Origin: an uncultured Bacteroidales bacterium
Lineage (GTDB): Bacteria; Bacteroidota; Bacteroidia; Bacteroidales; WCHB1-69
Assembly: GCA_946409645.1 (NCBI GenBank)
Contig: CAMJXE010000012.1
Coordinates: 1 to 54,690 of the forward strand
Length of the DNA: 54,690 nt
Reading direction: 5' to 3'
Below the pieces are notes generated by a model. The model saw nothing but the letters and a program-made list of their open reading frames with translations, was not told the DNA's origin and searched no databases. The position numbers and the translations under genes were made by a program. How positions within the stretch are numbered: the first letter of the stretch is position 1; each line of letters starts with the position of its first letter. Of the stretch, positions 43,881 through 52,395 are shown one piece after another.

Positions 43881-43888
43881 CAAAAATA
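43881..43888 (-). promoter_or_regulatory. -7 promoter box of the TIGR03915 gene
   Basis: TATTTTTG on the minus strand, 10 bp upstream of the ATG; the leader would be very short. Confidence 0.5.
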
Positions 43889-43939
43889 CAAAAAAGAAGA
43901 ATTACGTCTCGCCCTCTTGACAAGCCCTGTTTTTCGTTG

Positions 43940-43947
43940 TATATTTG
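43940..43947 (+). promoter_or_regulatory. -7 promoter box of the RhuM-like gene
   Basis: TATATTTG, 22 bp upstream of the ATG at 43969; divergent from the TIGR03915 promoter. Confidence 0.65.
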
Positions 43948-43968
43948 CATTTTGAAACTTTGAAAACG

Positions 43969-44847
43969 ATGAATCAAGAAATACAACAATATCAGTCAGA
44001 TGACGCAGGGATTACATTGGATGTACGCGTGGAGAACGACACCATTTGGTTGACGCAGGCGCAAATTGGTATGCTGTTTGGTGTCCAAAAAGCCGCTATT
44101 TCCAAGCATTTGAAAAACATTTTCAATTCTGGTGAGTTGTGTCAGGAATCAGTCGTTTCCATTTTGGAAACAACTGCCAATGATGGGAAAACATACGATG
44201 TGCGTTACTATAATCTTGATGCCGTATTATCTATAGGTTATCGTGTAAACTCACGCCAAGCCACTCAATTCCGCATTTGGGCCAATTCAGTGTTAAAGGA
44301 TTATCTGCTGCGGGGTGCGGCTGTGAATCGGCGCTTTGAGCAAATAGAGCAGCGACTTTTGCAAAACGAAATGAGTCTTTATGCCATAAACCAAAAAGTA
44401 CAATCATTAGTACAAACTGCACTACCGCCCAAACAGGGCATTTTCTTCAACGGGCAGATTTTCGATGCGTACCAGTTTGTCTCGGAGTTGATTCGCAGTG
44501 CGAAAATCTCCATTGTACTGGTGGACAACTATGCAGACGACAGTGTGCTGACGCAGCTGACCAAACGGGCTGATGGGGTTTCCGCCACTGTTTGCGTAAG
44601 CCGCCTTACAGAGGCTTTCCGATTGGATGTTGAACGGCACAACCGCCAGTATCCGCCCATAGATGTGCGCGAGATCCCTTCTATCCACGACCGTTTCCTG
44701 CTACTTGACGGCACACGCCTTTACACGTTCGGAGCTTCGTTCAAAGACCTGGGCAAAAAATTGTTCTGTTTCTCCCTGATGGAGAGCGAAGCGGTGGTGG
44801 AGGCGGTGAGGGGGATGGTGGACTTTTCTGCGGATTTCGCGGAGTGA
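43969..44847 (+). CDS. RhuM-like/ORF6N-type DNA-binding protein with degenerate PLD-like C-terminus
   Basis: 292 residues from the ATG at 43969, just after the promoter; a longer frame from 43945 would overlap it. N-terminal domain ~10-115 matches the RhuM family: 'IWLTQAQIGMLFGVQKAAISKHLKNIF', 'YYNLDAVLSIGYRVNS', 'FRIWANSVLKDYLLRG'. The C-terminal half contains 'IVLVDNYADDSVLTQL' and 'HDRFLLLDGTRLYTFGASFKDLGKK', a phospholipase-D-like H-x-R-x4-D motif. Such fusions are common on accessory DNA; no enzymatic role is proven. Part of the islet that splits the TIGR03915/TIGR03916 pair. Confidence 0.85.
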   Translation: MNQEIQQYQSDDAGITLDVRVENDTIWLTQAQIGMLFGVQKAAISKHLKNIFNSGELCQESVVSILETTANDGKTYDVRYYNLDAVLSIGYRVNSRQATQFRIWANSVLKDYLLRGAAVNRRFEQIEQRLLQNEMSLYAINQKVQSLVQTALPPKQGIFFNGQIFDAYQFVSELIRSAKISIVLVDNYADDSVLTQLTKRADGVSATVCVSRLTEAFRLDVERHNRQYPPIDVREIPSIHDRFLLLDGTRLYTFGASFKDLGKKLFCFSLMESEAVVEAVRGMVDFSADFAE

Positions 44848-44956
44848 CGCAACAATAGACACAATTCGCTTTTTCCTATTCTATGGTATGCATAACAGAA
44901 TTATGCGGTTTTGCTCATAGGCGTTTTATTTCGTTACTACTTATTTCTTTTTGTCA

Positions 44957-44978
44957 TTTTTCAACCCGCAAAGATACA
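44957..44978 (-). repeat. 22-bp direct repeat, copy 1, downstream of the PIN gene
   Basis: TTTTTCAACCCGCAAAGATA then CA, identical to 45695-45716. On the minus strand it contains TATCTTTG, a promoter box, but no gene follows it before the convergent RhuM-like gene, so it looks like a displaced copy. Confidence 0.85.
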
Positions 44979-44985
44979 ACTTTTT

Positions 44986-45402
44986 CTATTGTCGTCTGCT
45001 CCGCTCCAAAAACTCCTCAGGGGTCATTACAGGGATGTCCAAATCGGAGAAGCCCTTCTTGTCGCGGGTCAATATCACATCGGGATGATACGATAAGGCG
45101 GAATAATACTGCACCGTATCTTCAAAATCGTATGAATCCTTCTGAACTGCATCCATAATGTTTACTCGACTAATGGAAGACACATTAAATGATTCACAAA
45201 GCCATTCTATGACAGCATTGATTTCTGACTTACGGAAAATCTTTCTCATAACGTATGCACTGTTTATGATGGTTAACGCGGATATGACACATTCAATATC
45301 ACCGCGTTCGTGCATGACAAACACTTCTGAAGCATCTTTATAAAACGGTTCTCTTCTGCATACGAAATCAAGAACCACATTCGTATCTATAAACACCTTC
45401 AT
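44986..45402 (-). CDS. PIN-domain ribonuclease toxin (VapC-like)
   Basis: 138 residues from the ATG at 45402 (MKVFIDTNVVLDFVCRREPF), which overlaps the antitoxin stop (ATGA). Acidic residues of the PIN active site: D in 'FIDTN' (~6), E in 'YKDASEVF' region, D in 'YDFEDTVQYYSAL' (~95-100) and D in 'ILTRDKKGF' (~115). The family cleaves RNA, often tRNA. Paired with the antitoxin-like gene just upstream. Confidence 0.88.
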   Translation of the reverse strand: MKVFIDTNVVLDFVCRREPFYKDASEVFVMHERGDIECVISALTIINSAYVMRKIFRKSEINAVIEWLCESFNVSSISRVNIMDAVQKDSYDFEDTVQYYSALSYHPDVILTRDKKGFSDLDIPVMTPEEFLERSRRQ

Positions 45403-45683
45403 TTTGCACGCTCCTCCCACATCTGTTCAAGTTCCTTGTCTATATCAAAGCCTTCGGGTACAGGCCCAAGAACCATAGCCATCAATTCAGGCGACGGTTT
45501 GAGGTCTTCACTGATGTGCGGGAAAACCAGTTCTTTTTTCCTTTTTTCTCCTTTATTCTCCGTGTTTTCAATCAATTTGTCCGCAAGCCAATGTCTGTCT
45601 TCGTATGACAAAGACAAACCGCGCAAATAGTTCCACAAATTGCTCATCGCTGCGGATGCTTGGTATGTTGATGTATTGCCCAT
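45399..45683 (-). CDS. Antitoxin-like small protein paired with the PIN toxin
   Basis: 94 residues from the ATG at 45683; an internal ATG at 45647 (MSNLWNYLRGLSLSYEDRHW) gives an 82-residue alternative. 'LSYEDRHWLADKLIE' resembles small Bacteroidota antitoxin N-termini. The tail 'GFDIDKELEQMWEERAK' is acidic and helical, suited to wrapping a toxin. Overlaps the toxin start by four bases. A TATCTTTG box lies 24 bp upstream in the 22-bp repeat. Confidence 0.8.
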   Translation of the reverse strand: MGNTSTYQASAAMSNLWNYLRGLSLSYEDRHWLADKLIENTENKGEKRKKELVFPHISEDLKPSPELMAMVLGPVPEGFDIDKELEQMWEERAK

Positions 45684-45694
45684 AATATTGTTCT

Positions 45695-45716
45695 TTTTTC
45701 AACCCGCAAAGATACA
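45695..45716 (-). repeat. 22-bp direct repeat, copy 2, promoter of the PIN operon
   Basis: Identical to 44957-44978. The box TATCTTTG (45707-45714, minus strand) drives the antitoxin-toxin pair, so the two repeats bracket this operon. Confidence 0.85.
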
Positions 45717-45753
45717 TAAATTCCGAATACACGCCGACAAATGAATTTGTCTT

Positions 45754-45781
45754 GTAGAGACGTTGCGCGCAACGCCTCTAC
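45754..45781. repeat. 28-bp REP-like palindrome, copy 2
   Basis: GTAGAGACGTTGCGCGCAAC then GCCTCTAC; near-perfect palindrome between the antitoxin gene and the TIGR03916 gene, on the right border of the islet. Confidence 0.75.
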
Positions 45782-45798
45782 TCTTTCCATATCTGACA

Positions 45799-47088
45799 TC
45801 ACTCGCCAAACTCCAACGACAACTGCGCTTCCGCGGCGGCGAGCTTCTGTTCCGTCTTGGAGACGAGCAGCGGGCGCAGCCTTTCGGGAGTCAGCTCGTT
45901 GATGCCGAGGAGGGGTTGCAGGTTGGAGGCGCCGAGCTCGTGGCAGGTGATGAAGTACTTCGCCTTCTTCATCACTACGCCCATCTTCTTGAGGTCGAAG
46001 GTGGTCAACCGGTTGAAACGGCGGGAGTTGACGATGAGCCACGCCGATTTGGCACCGAGTCCCGGCACGCGCAGCAGCATCTCGTAATCAGCCGTGTTGA
46101 TATCGACGGGAAATGCCTCGGGATGGCGCAGTGCCCAGGCCAACTTCGGGTCAATGTCCAAGTCGAGGTTCGGGTGCAGGTCATCGACAATTTCCTCCAC
46201 CTTGAAGTGGTAGAAGCGCAGCAGCCAGTCGGCCTGGTAGAGGCGGTTTTCGCGGACGAGCGGCGGCTGCTTGAGTACCGGCAGGCGTGAGTCGAACGTG
46301 TTGACGCTCACGTAGCCGGAGTAATAGACGCGGCGCATGGAGGGCTGGCCGTAGAGCATCGATGACATGGAGAGGATGTCGCGGTCGGTCTCTTTGGTGG
46401 CCCCGACAATCATCTGGGTGGATTGTCCGGCGGGCACGAAACGGGGCGCGTGGCGGTAGTGTTTGCGGTCCTCCTTGTTTTCGAGCACTCCCTGCTGGAT
46501 GAGCTTCATCGGCTGGAACACGCTGCGGTGGTCCTTCTCGGGCGCCAGCAGCTTCAGCGACTCCTCCTTGGGGATTTCGATGTTCACGCTCATACGGTCG
46601 GCATAGCGGCCAGCCTCGTTGAGCAGCTCCTGCGAAGCCCCCGGAATGGCCTTCAGGTGGATGTAGCCGTTGAAGCGGTGGATGAGCCGCAGGTCGCGGA
46701 CAATGGCGGTGAGCCGTTCCATCGTATAGTCGGGATTGCGCACCACCCCGCTCGACAGAAAGAGCCCCTCGATGTAGTTGCGGCGATAGAATTCCATCGT
46801 GATGGTCTCAATCTCCGACACGGAGAGAGTGGCGCGCTTCACATCGTTGGAGCGGCGGTTGACACAGTAGGCGCAGTCGAACATGCAGTGGTTGGTGAGC
46901 ATGATTTTCAGCAGGGAGATGCAACGCCCGTCGTCGGCGAAGGAGTGGCAGATGCCGTAGCCGCCCACGGTGTTGCCCACCATGCCCTTCTTGCCGCGCC
47001 GCACGGTGCCCGACGACGAGCACGACACATCGTACTTCGCCGCCTCCGTCAGAATGCGCAATTTCTCCAATGTCCTCTCCGTCAACAT
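45799..47088 (-). CDS. Radical SAM protein of the TIGR03916 putative DNA repair family
   Basis: 429 residues. The radical SAM cluster motif is 'CMFDCAYC' (~69-76), preceded by 'LLKIMLTNH'. A helix-hairpin-helix 'MLLRVPGLGAKSAWLIV' (~334-350) is a DNA-binding element. Generic for the family, which pairs with TIGR03915 as a putative DNA-modifying or repair unit. Here the partner is displaced to 43076-43870. A TACCTTTG box lies at 47162-47169, divergent from the ribBA promoter. Confidence 0.93.
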   Translation of the reverse strand: MLTERTLEKLRILTEAAKYDVSCSSSGTVRRGKKGMVGNTVGGYGICHSFADDGRCISLLKIMLTNHCMFDCAYCVNRRSNDVKRATLSVSEIETITMEFYRRNYIEGLFLSSGVVRNPDYTMERLTAIVRDLRLIHRFNGYIHLKAIPGASQELLNEAGRYADRMSVNIEIPKEESLKLLAPEKDHRSVFQPMKLIQQGVLENKEDRKHYRHAPRFVPAGQSTQMIVGATKETDRDILSMSSMLYGQPSMRRVYYSGYVSVNTFDSRLPVLKQPPLVRENRLYQADWLLRFYHFKVEEIVDDLHPNLDLDIDPKLAWALRHPEAFPVDINTADYEMLLRVPGLGAKSAWLIVNSRRFNRLTTFDLKKMGVVMKKAKYFITCHELGASNLQPLLGINELTPERLRPLLVSKTEQKLAAAEAQLSLEFGE

Positions 47089-47161
47089 ACGCTGGATGGA
47101 ATTTTATATTTTACTGTTTGTCAATAATTTGGCTGTTTCCTTTTGGCTTTGAAAACATTGG

Positions 47162-47169
47162 CAAAGGTA
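47162..47169 (-). promoter_or_regulatory. -7 promoter box of the TIGR03916 gene
   Basis: TACCTTTG on the minus strand, about 74 bp upstream of the ATG at 47088. Confidence 0.5.
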
Positions 47170-47196
47170 TAATATTTATGGTTGCAAAAAAAATCG

Positions 47197-47204
47197 TATC
47201 TTTG
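47197..47204 (+). promoter_or_regulatory. -7 promoter box of ribBA
   Basis: TATCTTTG, 29 bp upstream of the ATG at 47233. The leader is too short for an FMN riboswitch and none is visible upstream. Confidence 0.7.
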
Positions 47205-47232
47205 CAAATTTCTGAAAATAGCGATATTAGAT

Positions 47233-48450
47233 ATGCAAGAATCTAAGTTACAGTCAATTGAACAGGCCATTGAAGATTTAAAGGCCGGAAAATTCGTTAT
47301 CTTGGTGGATGACGAGGAACGCGAAAACGAAGGTGATTTCATCATCGCCGCCCAACATATTGACGCCGACAAGGTGAACTTCATGCTTTCCCGCGGTCGC
47401 GGGGTGCTCTGTGTGCCCATGACTTCTGAGCGCTGCCGCGAGCTCGACCTCGAAATGCAGGTCTCCAACAACACCTCCATCCACGAGACCCCCTTCACCG
47501 TCACCGTTGACCTTCTTGGCCACGGTTGCACCACGGGCGTTTCCATGCATGACCGCGCGGCTTCCATCAACGCTCTGGCTGACAAGTCGAAGAAGGCAAC
47601 CGACTTCGGTCGTCCTGGACACGTGAACCCCTTGCGCGCCCGTGACGGTGGTGTGCTGGTCCGCGCTGGTCACACCGAAGGCACCGTCGATCTGCTGAAA
47701 CTCGCCGGTCTCGAACCGGTGGGTGCACTCATCGAGATCATCAACCCCGACGGCACGATGGCGCGTCTGCCCGAACTGCTGCAAGTGGCTGAGGAATACG
47801 GCATCACCATCACCAGCATCGAAAAACTGATTGCTTATCGTTTGGAGAAAGAGTGTCTCATCCGCAGAGAGCAGGAGGTGAACCTTCCCACGCAATGGGG
47901 TGATTTCAAGCTTATTGCCTATACGCAGCTCAACAATGGTGCCACCCACCTCGCACTCAAGAAGGGCGATTGGGAAAAGGACGAGCCCGTAATGGTGCGT
48001 GTACACTCCTCTTGCGCCACCGGCGACATTTTCGGCTCCTGCAAGTGCGACTGCGGCGAACAGCTGCACCGCGCCATGGAAATGGTCGATAAGGAGGGAA
48101 AAGGCCTGGTGCTCTACATGAGTCAGGAAGGCCGTGGCATTGGTCTTATCAACAAGCTGAGAGCCTACCATTTGCAGGAACTGGGCCGCGACACCGTGGA
48201 GGCGAATCTTGAACTCGGTTTCAAAGCCGACGAGCGCGACTACGGTGTGGGAGCGCAAATTCTCCGCGACCTCAACGCCACCAATGTCCGTCTGATCACC
48301 AACAACCCCGCAAAACGTGTCGGACTCTCCGCCCACGGCATCCAAATCGCGGAAACCCTGCCCATAATCGTAAAACCCAACAAAATCAACGAGAATTATC
48401 TCAAGACTAAACAGACGAAAATGGGACACGATTTGCATTTCGATATCTAA
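47233..48450 (+). CDS. ribBA: Bifunctional DHBP synthase/GTP cyclohydrolase II
   Basis: 405 residues from the ATG at 47233 ([16 protein letters not shown]), just after the promoter. N-terminal RibB domain: '[17 protein letters not shown]', '[14 protein letters not shown]', '[21 protein letters not shown]'. C-terminal RibA domain from ~205 with the zinc motif '[19 protein letters not shown]' (~261-279) and '[15 protein letters not shown]'. It makes both precursors of riboflavin from GTP and ribulose 5-phosphate, and so feeds the flavin needed by ApbE and Rnf. Monocistronic; no other rib genes nearby. Confidence 0.96.
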   Translation: MQESKLQSIEQAIEDLKAGKFVILVDDEERENEGDFIIAAQHIDADKVNFMLSRGRGVLCVPMTSERCRELDLEMQVSNNTSIHETPFTVTVDLLGHGCTTGVSMHDRAASINALADKSKKATDFGRPGHVNPLRARDGGVLVRAGHTEGTVDLLKLAGLEPVGALIEIINPDGTMARLPELLQVAEEYGITITSIEKLIAYRLEKECLIRREQEVNLPTQWGDFKLIAYTQLNNGATHLALKKGDWEKDEPVMVRVHSSCATGDIFGSCKCDCGEQLHRAMEMVDKEGKGLVLYMSQEGRGIGLINKLRAYHLQELGRDTVEANLELGFKADERDYGVGAQILRDLNATNVRLITNNPAKRVGLSAHGIQIAETLPIIVKPNKINENYLKTKQTKMGHDLHFDI

Positions 48451-48461
48451 TCAACACGACC

Positions 48462-48489
48462 GTAGAGGCGAATAATTATTTGCCCTTAC
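48462..48489. repeat. 28-bp REP-like palindrome, copy 3 (degenerate)
   Basis: GTAGAGGCGAATAATTATTT then GCCCTTAC; the inner 18 bases are nearly palindromic. Same length and left end as copies 1 and 2. Confidence 0.6.
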
Positions 48490-48544
48490 CTCGTAACATA
48501 TACCCCATAACCTTCTAACCATCAATAACCCATAACCATTATAG

Positions 48545-50332
48545 ATGAAACACATAAGGAACTTCTGCATCATCGCACATATCGACCACGGGAAGAGCAC
48601 GTTAGCCGACCGTTTGTTGCAATACACCAAGACGGTTAATGACCGCGACTTTCAGAACCAGGTTCTCGACGACATGGATCTGGAGCGTGAGCGCGGCATC
48701 ACCATCAAGAGCCACGCCATCCAGATGGAATACTTGTACAAAGGGGAGAAATACATTCTCAACCTGATTGACACTCCCGGCCACGTCGATTTCTCTTACG
48801 AGGTGTCGCGTTCCATCGCCGCGTGCGAGGGCGCTTTGCTGCTCGTGGATGCCACGCAAGGCGTTCAGGCGCAGACGATTTCGAACCTTTATCAGGCCAT
48901 TGACAACGATTTGGAGATTATCCCTGTCATCAACAAAATGGACATGCCCGCCGCGATGCCGGAAGAGGTTAAAGATCAGATTGTGGATTTACTTGGTTGC
49001 GATGTTGACGATATCATTGAGGCAAGTGGTAAGACAGGACAGGGCGTGGAGCAAATTCTGGAGGCCATCATTGAGCGCATTCCTGCGCCGAAAGGCGACC
49101 CGGAGGCTCCGCTGCAGGCTCTCATCTTCGACTCCATTTTCAACTCCTTCCGCGGTATCATCGCTTACTTCCGTATCTTCAACGGCACTATTCGCACGCA
49201 CGAGATGGTGAAATTTTTCTCCACCAATCATGAGTACGACGCGGACGAAATCGGCATCCTTAAGATGGACCGCGTGCCCAAGGATGTGCTTTCCGCCGGC
49301 GATGTGGGTTACCTGATCACCGGTATCAAAACTTCTACGGAGGTAAAGGTTGGAGATACAATTACACATGTGGAAAACCCTTGCGAAACGGCTATTGAGG
49401 GCTTTCAGGAGGTGAAACCAATGCTTTTTGCCGGTATTTACCCCACCGAAGCCGACCAATACGAAGAGTTGCGTGCTTCTTTGGAGAAACTACAACTTAA
49501 CGACGCTTCGTTGACTTTCGTCCCGGAGTCTTCCTTGGCGTTGGGTTTCGGATTCCGCTGCGGCTTCCTCGGACTGTTACACATGGAAATCATCCAGGAG
49601 CGTCTGGACCGTGAGTTCGACCAGGATGTGATCGCCACTGTGCCGAACGTTTCGTATAAAGTGTTGACTACCAAGAAACAATGGTTAGAAGTCTATAATC
49701 CGTCGGGAATGCCTGCGCCGAACGAAATCGACCATGTGGAAGAACCCTACATCCGAGCGCAGATCATCACTAAAGACGATTACATAGGACCGGTCATAAA
49801 GCTCTGTATCGACAAGCGAGGGACATTGATTAACCAAATGTATGTGGCCGCAAACCGCGTGGAGCTGACTTTTGATTTGCCGCTTGGCGAAATCGTTTTC
49901 GACTTCTACGACAAACTGAAGAGCATCTCCAAAGGGTATGCTTCCTTCGATTACCATATTACCGATTACAAACCCGCGCATCTCGTGAAACTGGATATCC
50001 TGCTCAACGGCGATTCCGTGGATGCATTGTCGGCATTGATACATGTGGATAATGCCTATCCGTTCGGTCGCCGTATCTGCGAGAAGCTCAAGGAGTTGAT
50101 CCCGCGTCAACAATTTGACATCGCCATTCAGGCGGCCATCGGCACCAAAATCATTGCCCGTGAAACCGTCAAACAGGTGCGAAAAGACGTGACGGCCAAA
50201 TGTTATGGTGGTGATATCACCCGAAAGCGCAAACTGTTGGAGAAGCAGAAAAAGGGCAAGAAGCGTATGCGCCAAATCGGTAACGTGGAGGTGCCGCAGT
50301 CAGCATTCCTCGCGGTTCTCAAACTGGATTAG
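48545..50332 (+). CDS. lepA: Elongation factor 4 (LepA)
   Basis: 595 residues. G1 'AHIDHGKS' (11-18), '[10 protein letters not shown]' (switch I), G3 'DTPGH' (~77-81), G4 'NKMD' (~131-134). The C-terminus has the LepA-specific domain '[24 protein letters not shown]'. Ribosome-associated GTPase that back-translocates or aids subunit biogenesis. Single gene. Confidence 0.97.
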   Translation: MKHIRNFCIIAHIDHGKSTLADRLLQYTKTVNDRDFQNQVLDDMDLERERGITIKSHAIQMEYLYKGEKYILNLIDTPGHVDFSYEVSRSIAACEGALLLVDATQGVQAQTISNLYQAIDNDLEIIPVINKMDMPAAMPEEVKDQIVDLLGCDVDDIIEASGKTGQGVEQILEAIIERIPAPKGDPEAPLQALIFDSIFNSFRGIIAYFRIFNGTIRTHEMVKFFSTNHEYDADEIGILKMDRVPKDVLSAGDVGYLITGIKTSTEVKVGDTITHVENPCETAIEGFQEVKPMLFAGIYPTEADQYEELRASLEKLQLNDASLTFVPESSLALGFGFRCGFLGLLHMEIIQERLDREFDQDVIATVPNVSYKVLTTKKQWLEVYNPSGMPAPNEIDHVEEPYIRAQIITKDDYIGPVIKLCIDKRGTLINQMYVAANRVELTFDLPLGEIVFDFYDKLKSISKGYASFDYHITDYKPAHLVKLDILLNGDSVDALSALIHVDNAYPFGRRICEKLKELIPRQQFDIAIQAAIGTKIIARETVKQVRKDVTAKCYGGDITRKRKLLEKQKKGKKRMRQIGNVEVPQSAFLAVLKLD

Positions 50333-50353
50333 TCCAGAATTTGCGTTGGCGTG

Positions 50354-51838
50354 TTAAAAATGAAAGAACAGATTTACAGGGACTAATCGACTCCCTTTTT
50401 CCATGGTTTCGCAGCTAATAGCGAAGATGCGGAGTGCTTTTCCTGTATGCGATGCTTTCCCTTTGTCGGTAAGTTGCGACTGCCAACGGGGGTCGTTTTC
50501 GTTGCAGAAAAGGACGAAGTTGAGCACCGAAGTTGAAGCAATGGCTTCACTAACAAATGGATAGTAGCGATTTTGAGACAGCGACCCCGATGTTTTCAGA
50601 CTGTTTTGATAGGCTTTTATCGCCTCTTTGGAAGGGGCTAAAACCAAAGCACTGCCTCGTTGCACAAAACAGCCGACAGAATCTGGCGAGAATGTTTTTG
50701 TCAAAGGCTCCAAATTGTTAGGAATGAGATAGATACCGTCAGCAGTAGCAGCTTGCGCAGAATCTGCTTTATCACCGAAGAAGGATTCTATCACATTTTT
50801 GGTTGTATCTGTAAGCATGATAATATACTTATAATCAACGGAATCTTGTCTGATAGAAAAGTAACCGACCTCAGTAGGACGCAAATTCTGATATGTTTCG
50901 GCTTTTTCTCTATGGCAGTTTTTCAGCCGGTTCAGCTCCCCGATGCGCGGAGTGCACAAACGGGCGTACCAATGACTCTGTGCAGGATATAAATCTGTGA
51001 TTTCCATTGCAGAGCCTGTTCTGTCTGTCAAGATGTCAAAACATTCGCTTTCAGATGTTTTTGTAAGCATGTACCCTGATAAGAACATCTCATTTCCGGA
51101 GAATCGAAGTTGGAAAGCTGTCCAACCAGACTGTTGAAGACCTTCGGTTATCTTTTGTGTAAGATCGTCGTTCAGGAACGAAGAAAGGTAAGGGAGGTAT
51201 GATTCAGGATTGAGTATCAGCCAATTCTGTTTGCGGTTCTTTTCGGAAAGATGGTAGATTTCCTTAAATTGCTTGTCAGACAGTAGATTTTTCGGATGGG
51301 AGTGTTGCACGATGGCGCGTTTCAACAAATCGATATCTGTAGAGAAGGAGATAATATGGTTCAGATAGACAAACTTCATGCTTTTGAAGTTTGTGCCGTA
51401 AGTGTAAATTCGGTTGCCTTCAAAGGATGTGTAGTTGTTCGGGTCTATACTGAGGGCGCGCAAAAGCCGTTTGAAGTCCGCTTTGTCAGCGTGTGTGTTG
51501 AAGAGCACACCAATGCCGTCTTTGTTAACATGTCCTGAAACGGTGAGGTCATATTCCCCTGAAGGCAATTTGCCGCGCATCGTCTCGTATGCAGGCAGCG
51601 CATCCAAAACGAAAAGCTCATTCAGATAAGGTGTTAGCGATGCTGCGCCGGAGACGAACGCGTCGTTGTCGTTCAGTGCGAAGATGAAAGCCGCATCGTT
51701 CGGAATAGCTTCAATCAGCTCCGATTTCGACTGTCGGAAGAGGTTGTAGTAGAAAAATATGCCTACAGCAGCCAATATGACGGCAGCAATGGTGAGCCAA
51801 ATAAGCCATGGACGGCTTTCGCGCGCGTAAGTACTCAT
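50354..51838 (-). CDS. DUF3352-like exported or membrane-anchored protein
   Basis: 494 residues. One N-terminal membrane helix (~10-34, 'WLTIAAVILAAVGIFFYYNLF'), then an extracytoplasmic domain of repeated beta-alpha units ('IEAIPNDAAFIFALNDNDAF...', 'GEYDLTVSGHVNKDGIGVLFNT'). It resembles DUF3352-type proteins; function unknown. Convergent with lepA. Confidence 0.7.
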   Translation of the reverse strand: MSTYARESRPWLIWLTIAAVILAAVGIFFYYNLFRQSKSELIEAIPNDAAFIFALNDNDAFVSGAASLTPYLNELFVLDALPAYETMRGKLPSGEYDLTVSGHVNKDGIGVLFNTHADKADFKRLLRALSIDPNNYTSFEGNRIYTYGTNFKSMKFVYLNHIISFSTDIDLLKRAIVQHSHPKNLLSDKQFKEIYHLSEKNRKQNWLILNPESYLPYLSSFLNDDLTQKITEGLQQSGWTAFQLRFSGNEMFLSGYMLTKTSESECFDILTDRTGSAMEITDLYPAQSHWYARLCTPRIGELNRLKNCHREKAETYQNLRPTEVGYFSIRQDSVDYKYIIMLTDTTKNVIESFFGDKADSAQAATADGIYLIPNNLEPLTKTFSPDSVGCFVQRGSALVLAPSKEAIKAYQNSLKTSGSLSQNRYYPFVSEAIASTSVLNFVLFCNENDPRWQSQLTDKGKASHTGKALRIFAISCETMEKGSRLVPVNLFFHF

Positions 51839-51881
51839 TATTTGGGGTTAAATGGTGAATGGTGATGGGAAAGTCAAGCAA

Positions 51882-52310
51882 CTATTCGGCAGATTCTGCA
51901 GCTTTTTCCTCTTCGGCGGCAGCTGGCTCTTCCAAATCTACCAAATTATGTTCTACCAAAATATTATACCAATGATAGACCTTCTTCATATTGGAGACAT
52001 ACACTCTGTCGCGGTCGTATTCTGGGAGAATTTCTGCGAAATAAGCCTTGATAGCGTTGTTGTCTTTCGGCATTTCAATCTTTTTGCCGTCTTCTTTCTT
52101 GAAGATGTTCTGGAAAACGGTCTGCAAAGGAATCTCGTCCGTTTCAGTGAAGATAGCAATATTGTCCAAAGATGCCACGCCGTCGTTGGAGAAGGCAGGG
52201 AAACGTTTGCCATCATCCAAACCTTCCACGATGAAGCTGTTAGGAGTCTTTGAAAGGAATTTGTACAGTCCGTTTTTTCCTGTGATTGATAAAATTTTGC
52301 TTAAATCCAT
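51882..52310 (-). CDS. DUF5606 protein
   Basis: 142 residues (MDLSKILSITGKNGLYKFLS...), a small soluble Bacteroidota-specific family. The end is acidic and alanine-rich ('EEPAAAEEEKAAESAE'). Function unknown. Its ATG sits right after a T-rich stretch and a TTTAAAG/AGTTAA array (52311-52392). Confidence 0.85.
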   Translation of the reverse strand: MDLSKILSITGKNGLYKFLSKTPNSFIVEGLDDGKRFPAFSNDGVASLDNIAIFTETDEIPLQTVFQNIFKKEDGKKIEMPKDNNAIKAYFAEILPEYDRDRVYVSNMKKVYHWYNILVEHNLVDLEEPAAAEEEKAAESAE

Positions 52311-52392
52311 TTTTTTAAAGTTTAAGGTTTGATGTTTAAATTTAAAGTTTAAAGTTAAAGTTAAAAGTTAAAGTTAAAGTTAAAGTTAAAGG
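52311..52392. repeat. A/T-rich short-unit array upstream of the DUF5606 gene
   Basis: TTTAAAG-like heptamers near the start codon passing into hexamer-like AGTTAA units. It fills the spacer to the lipoprotein stop at 52396 and reaches the DUF5606 ATG, as the arrays before obgE and rnr do. Confidence 0.8.
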
Positions 52393-52395
52393 GGG

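Noticed and set aside
47278-48438. 386-codon frame on the minus strand
   Set aside because: Antisense to ribBA, whose domains are unmistakable; shadow frame.
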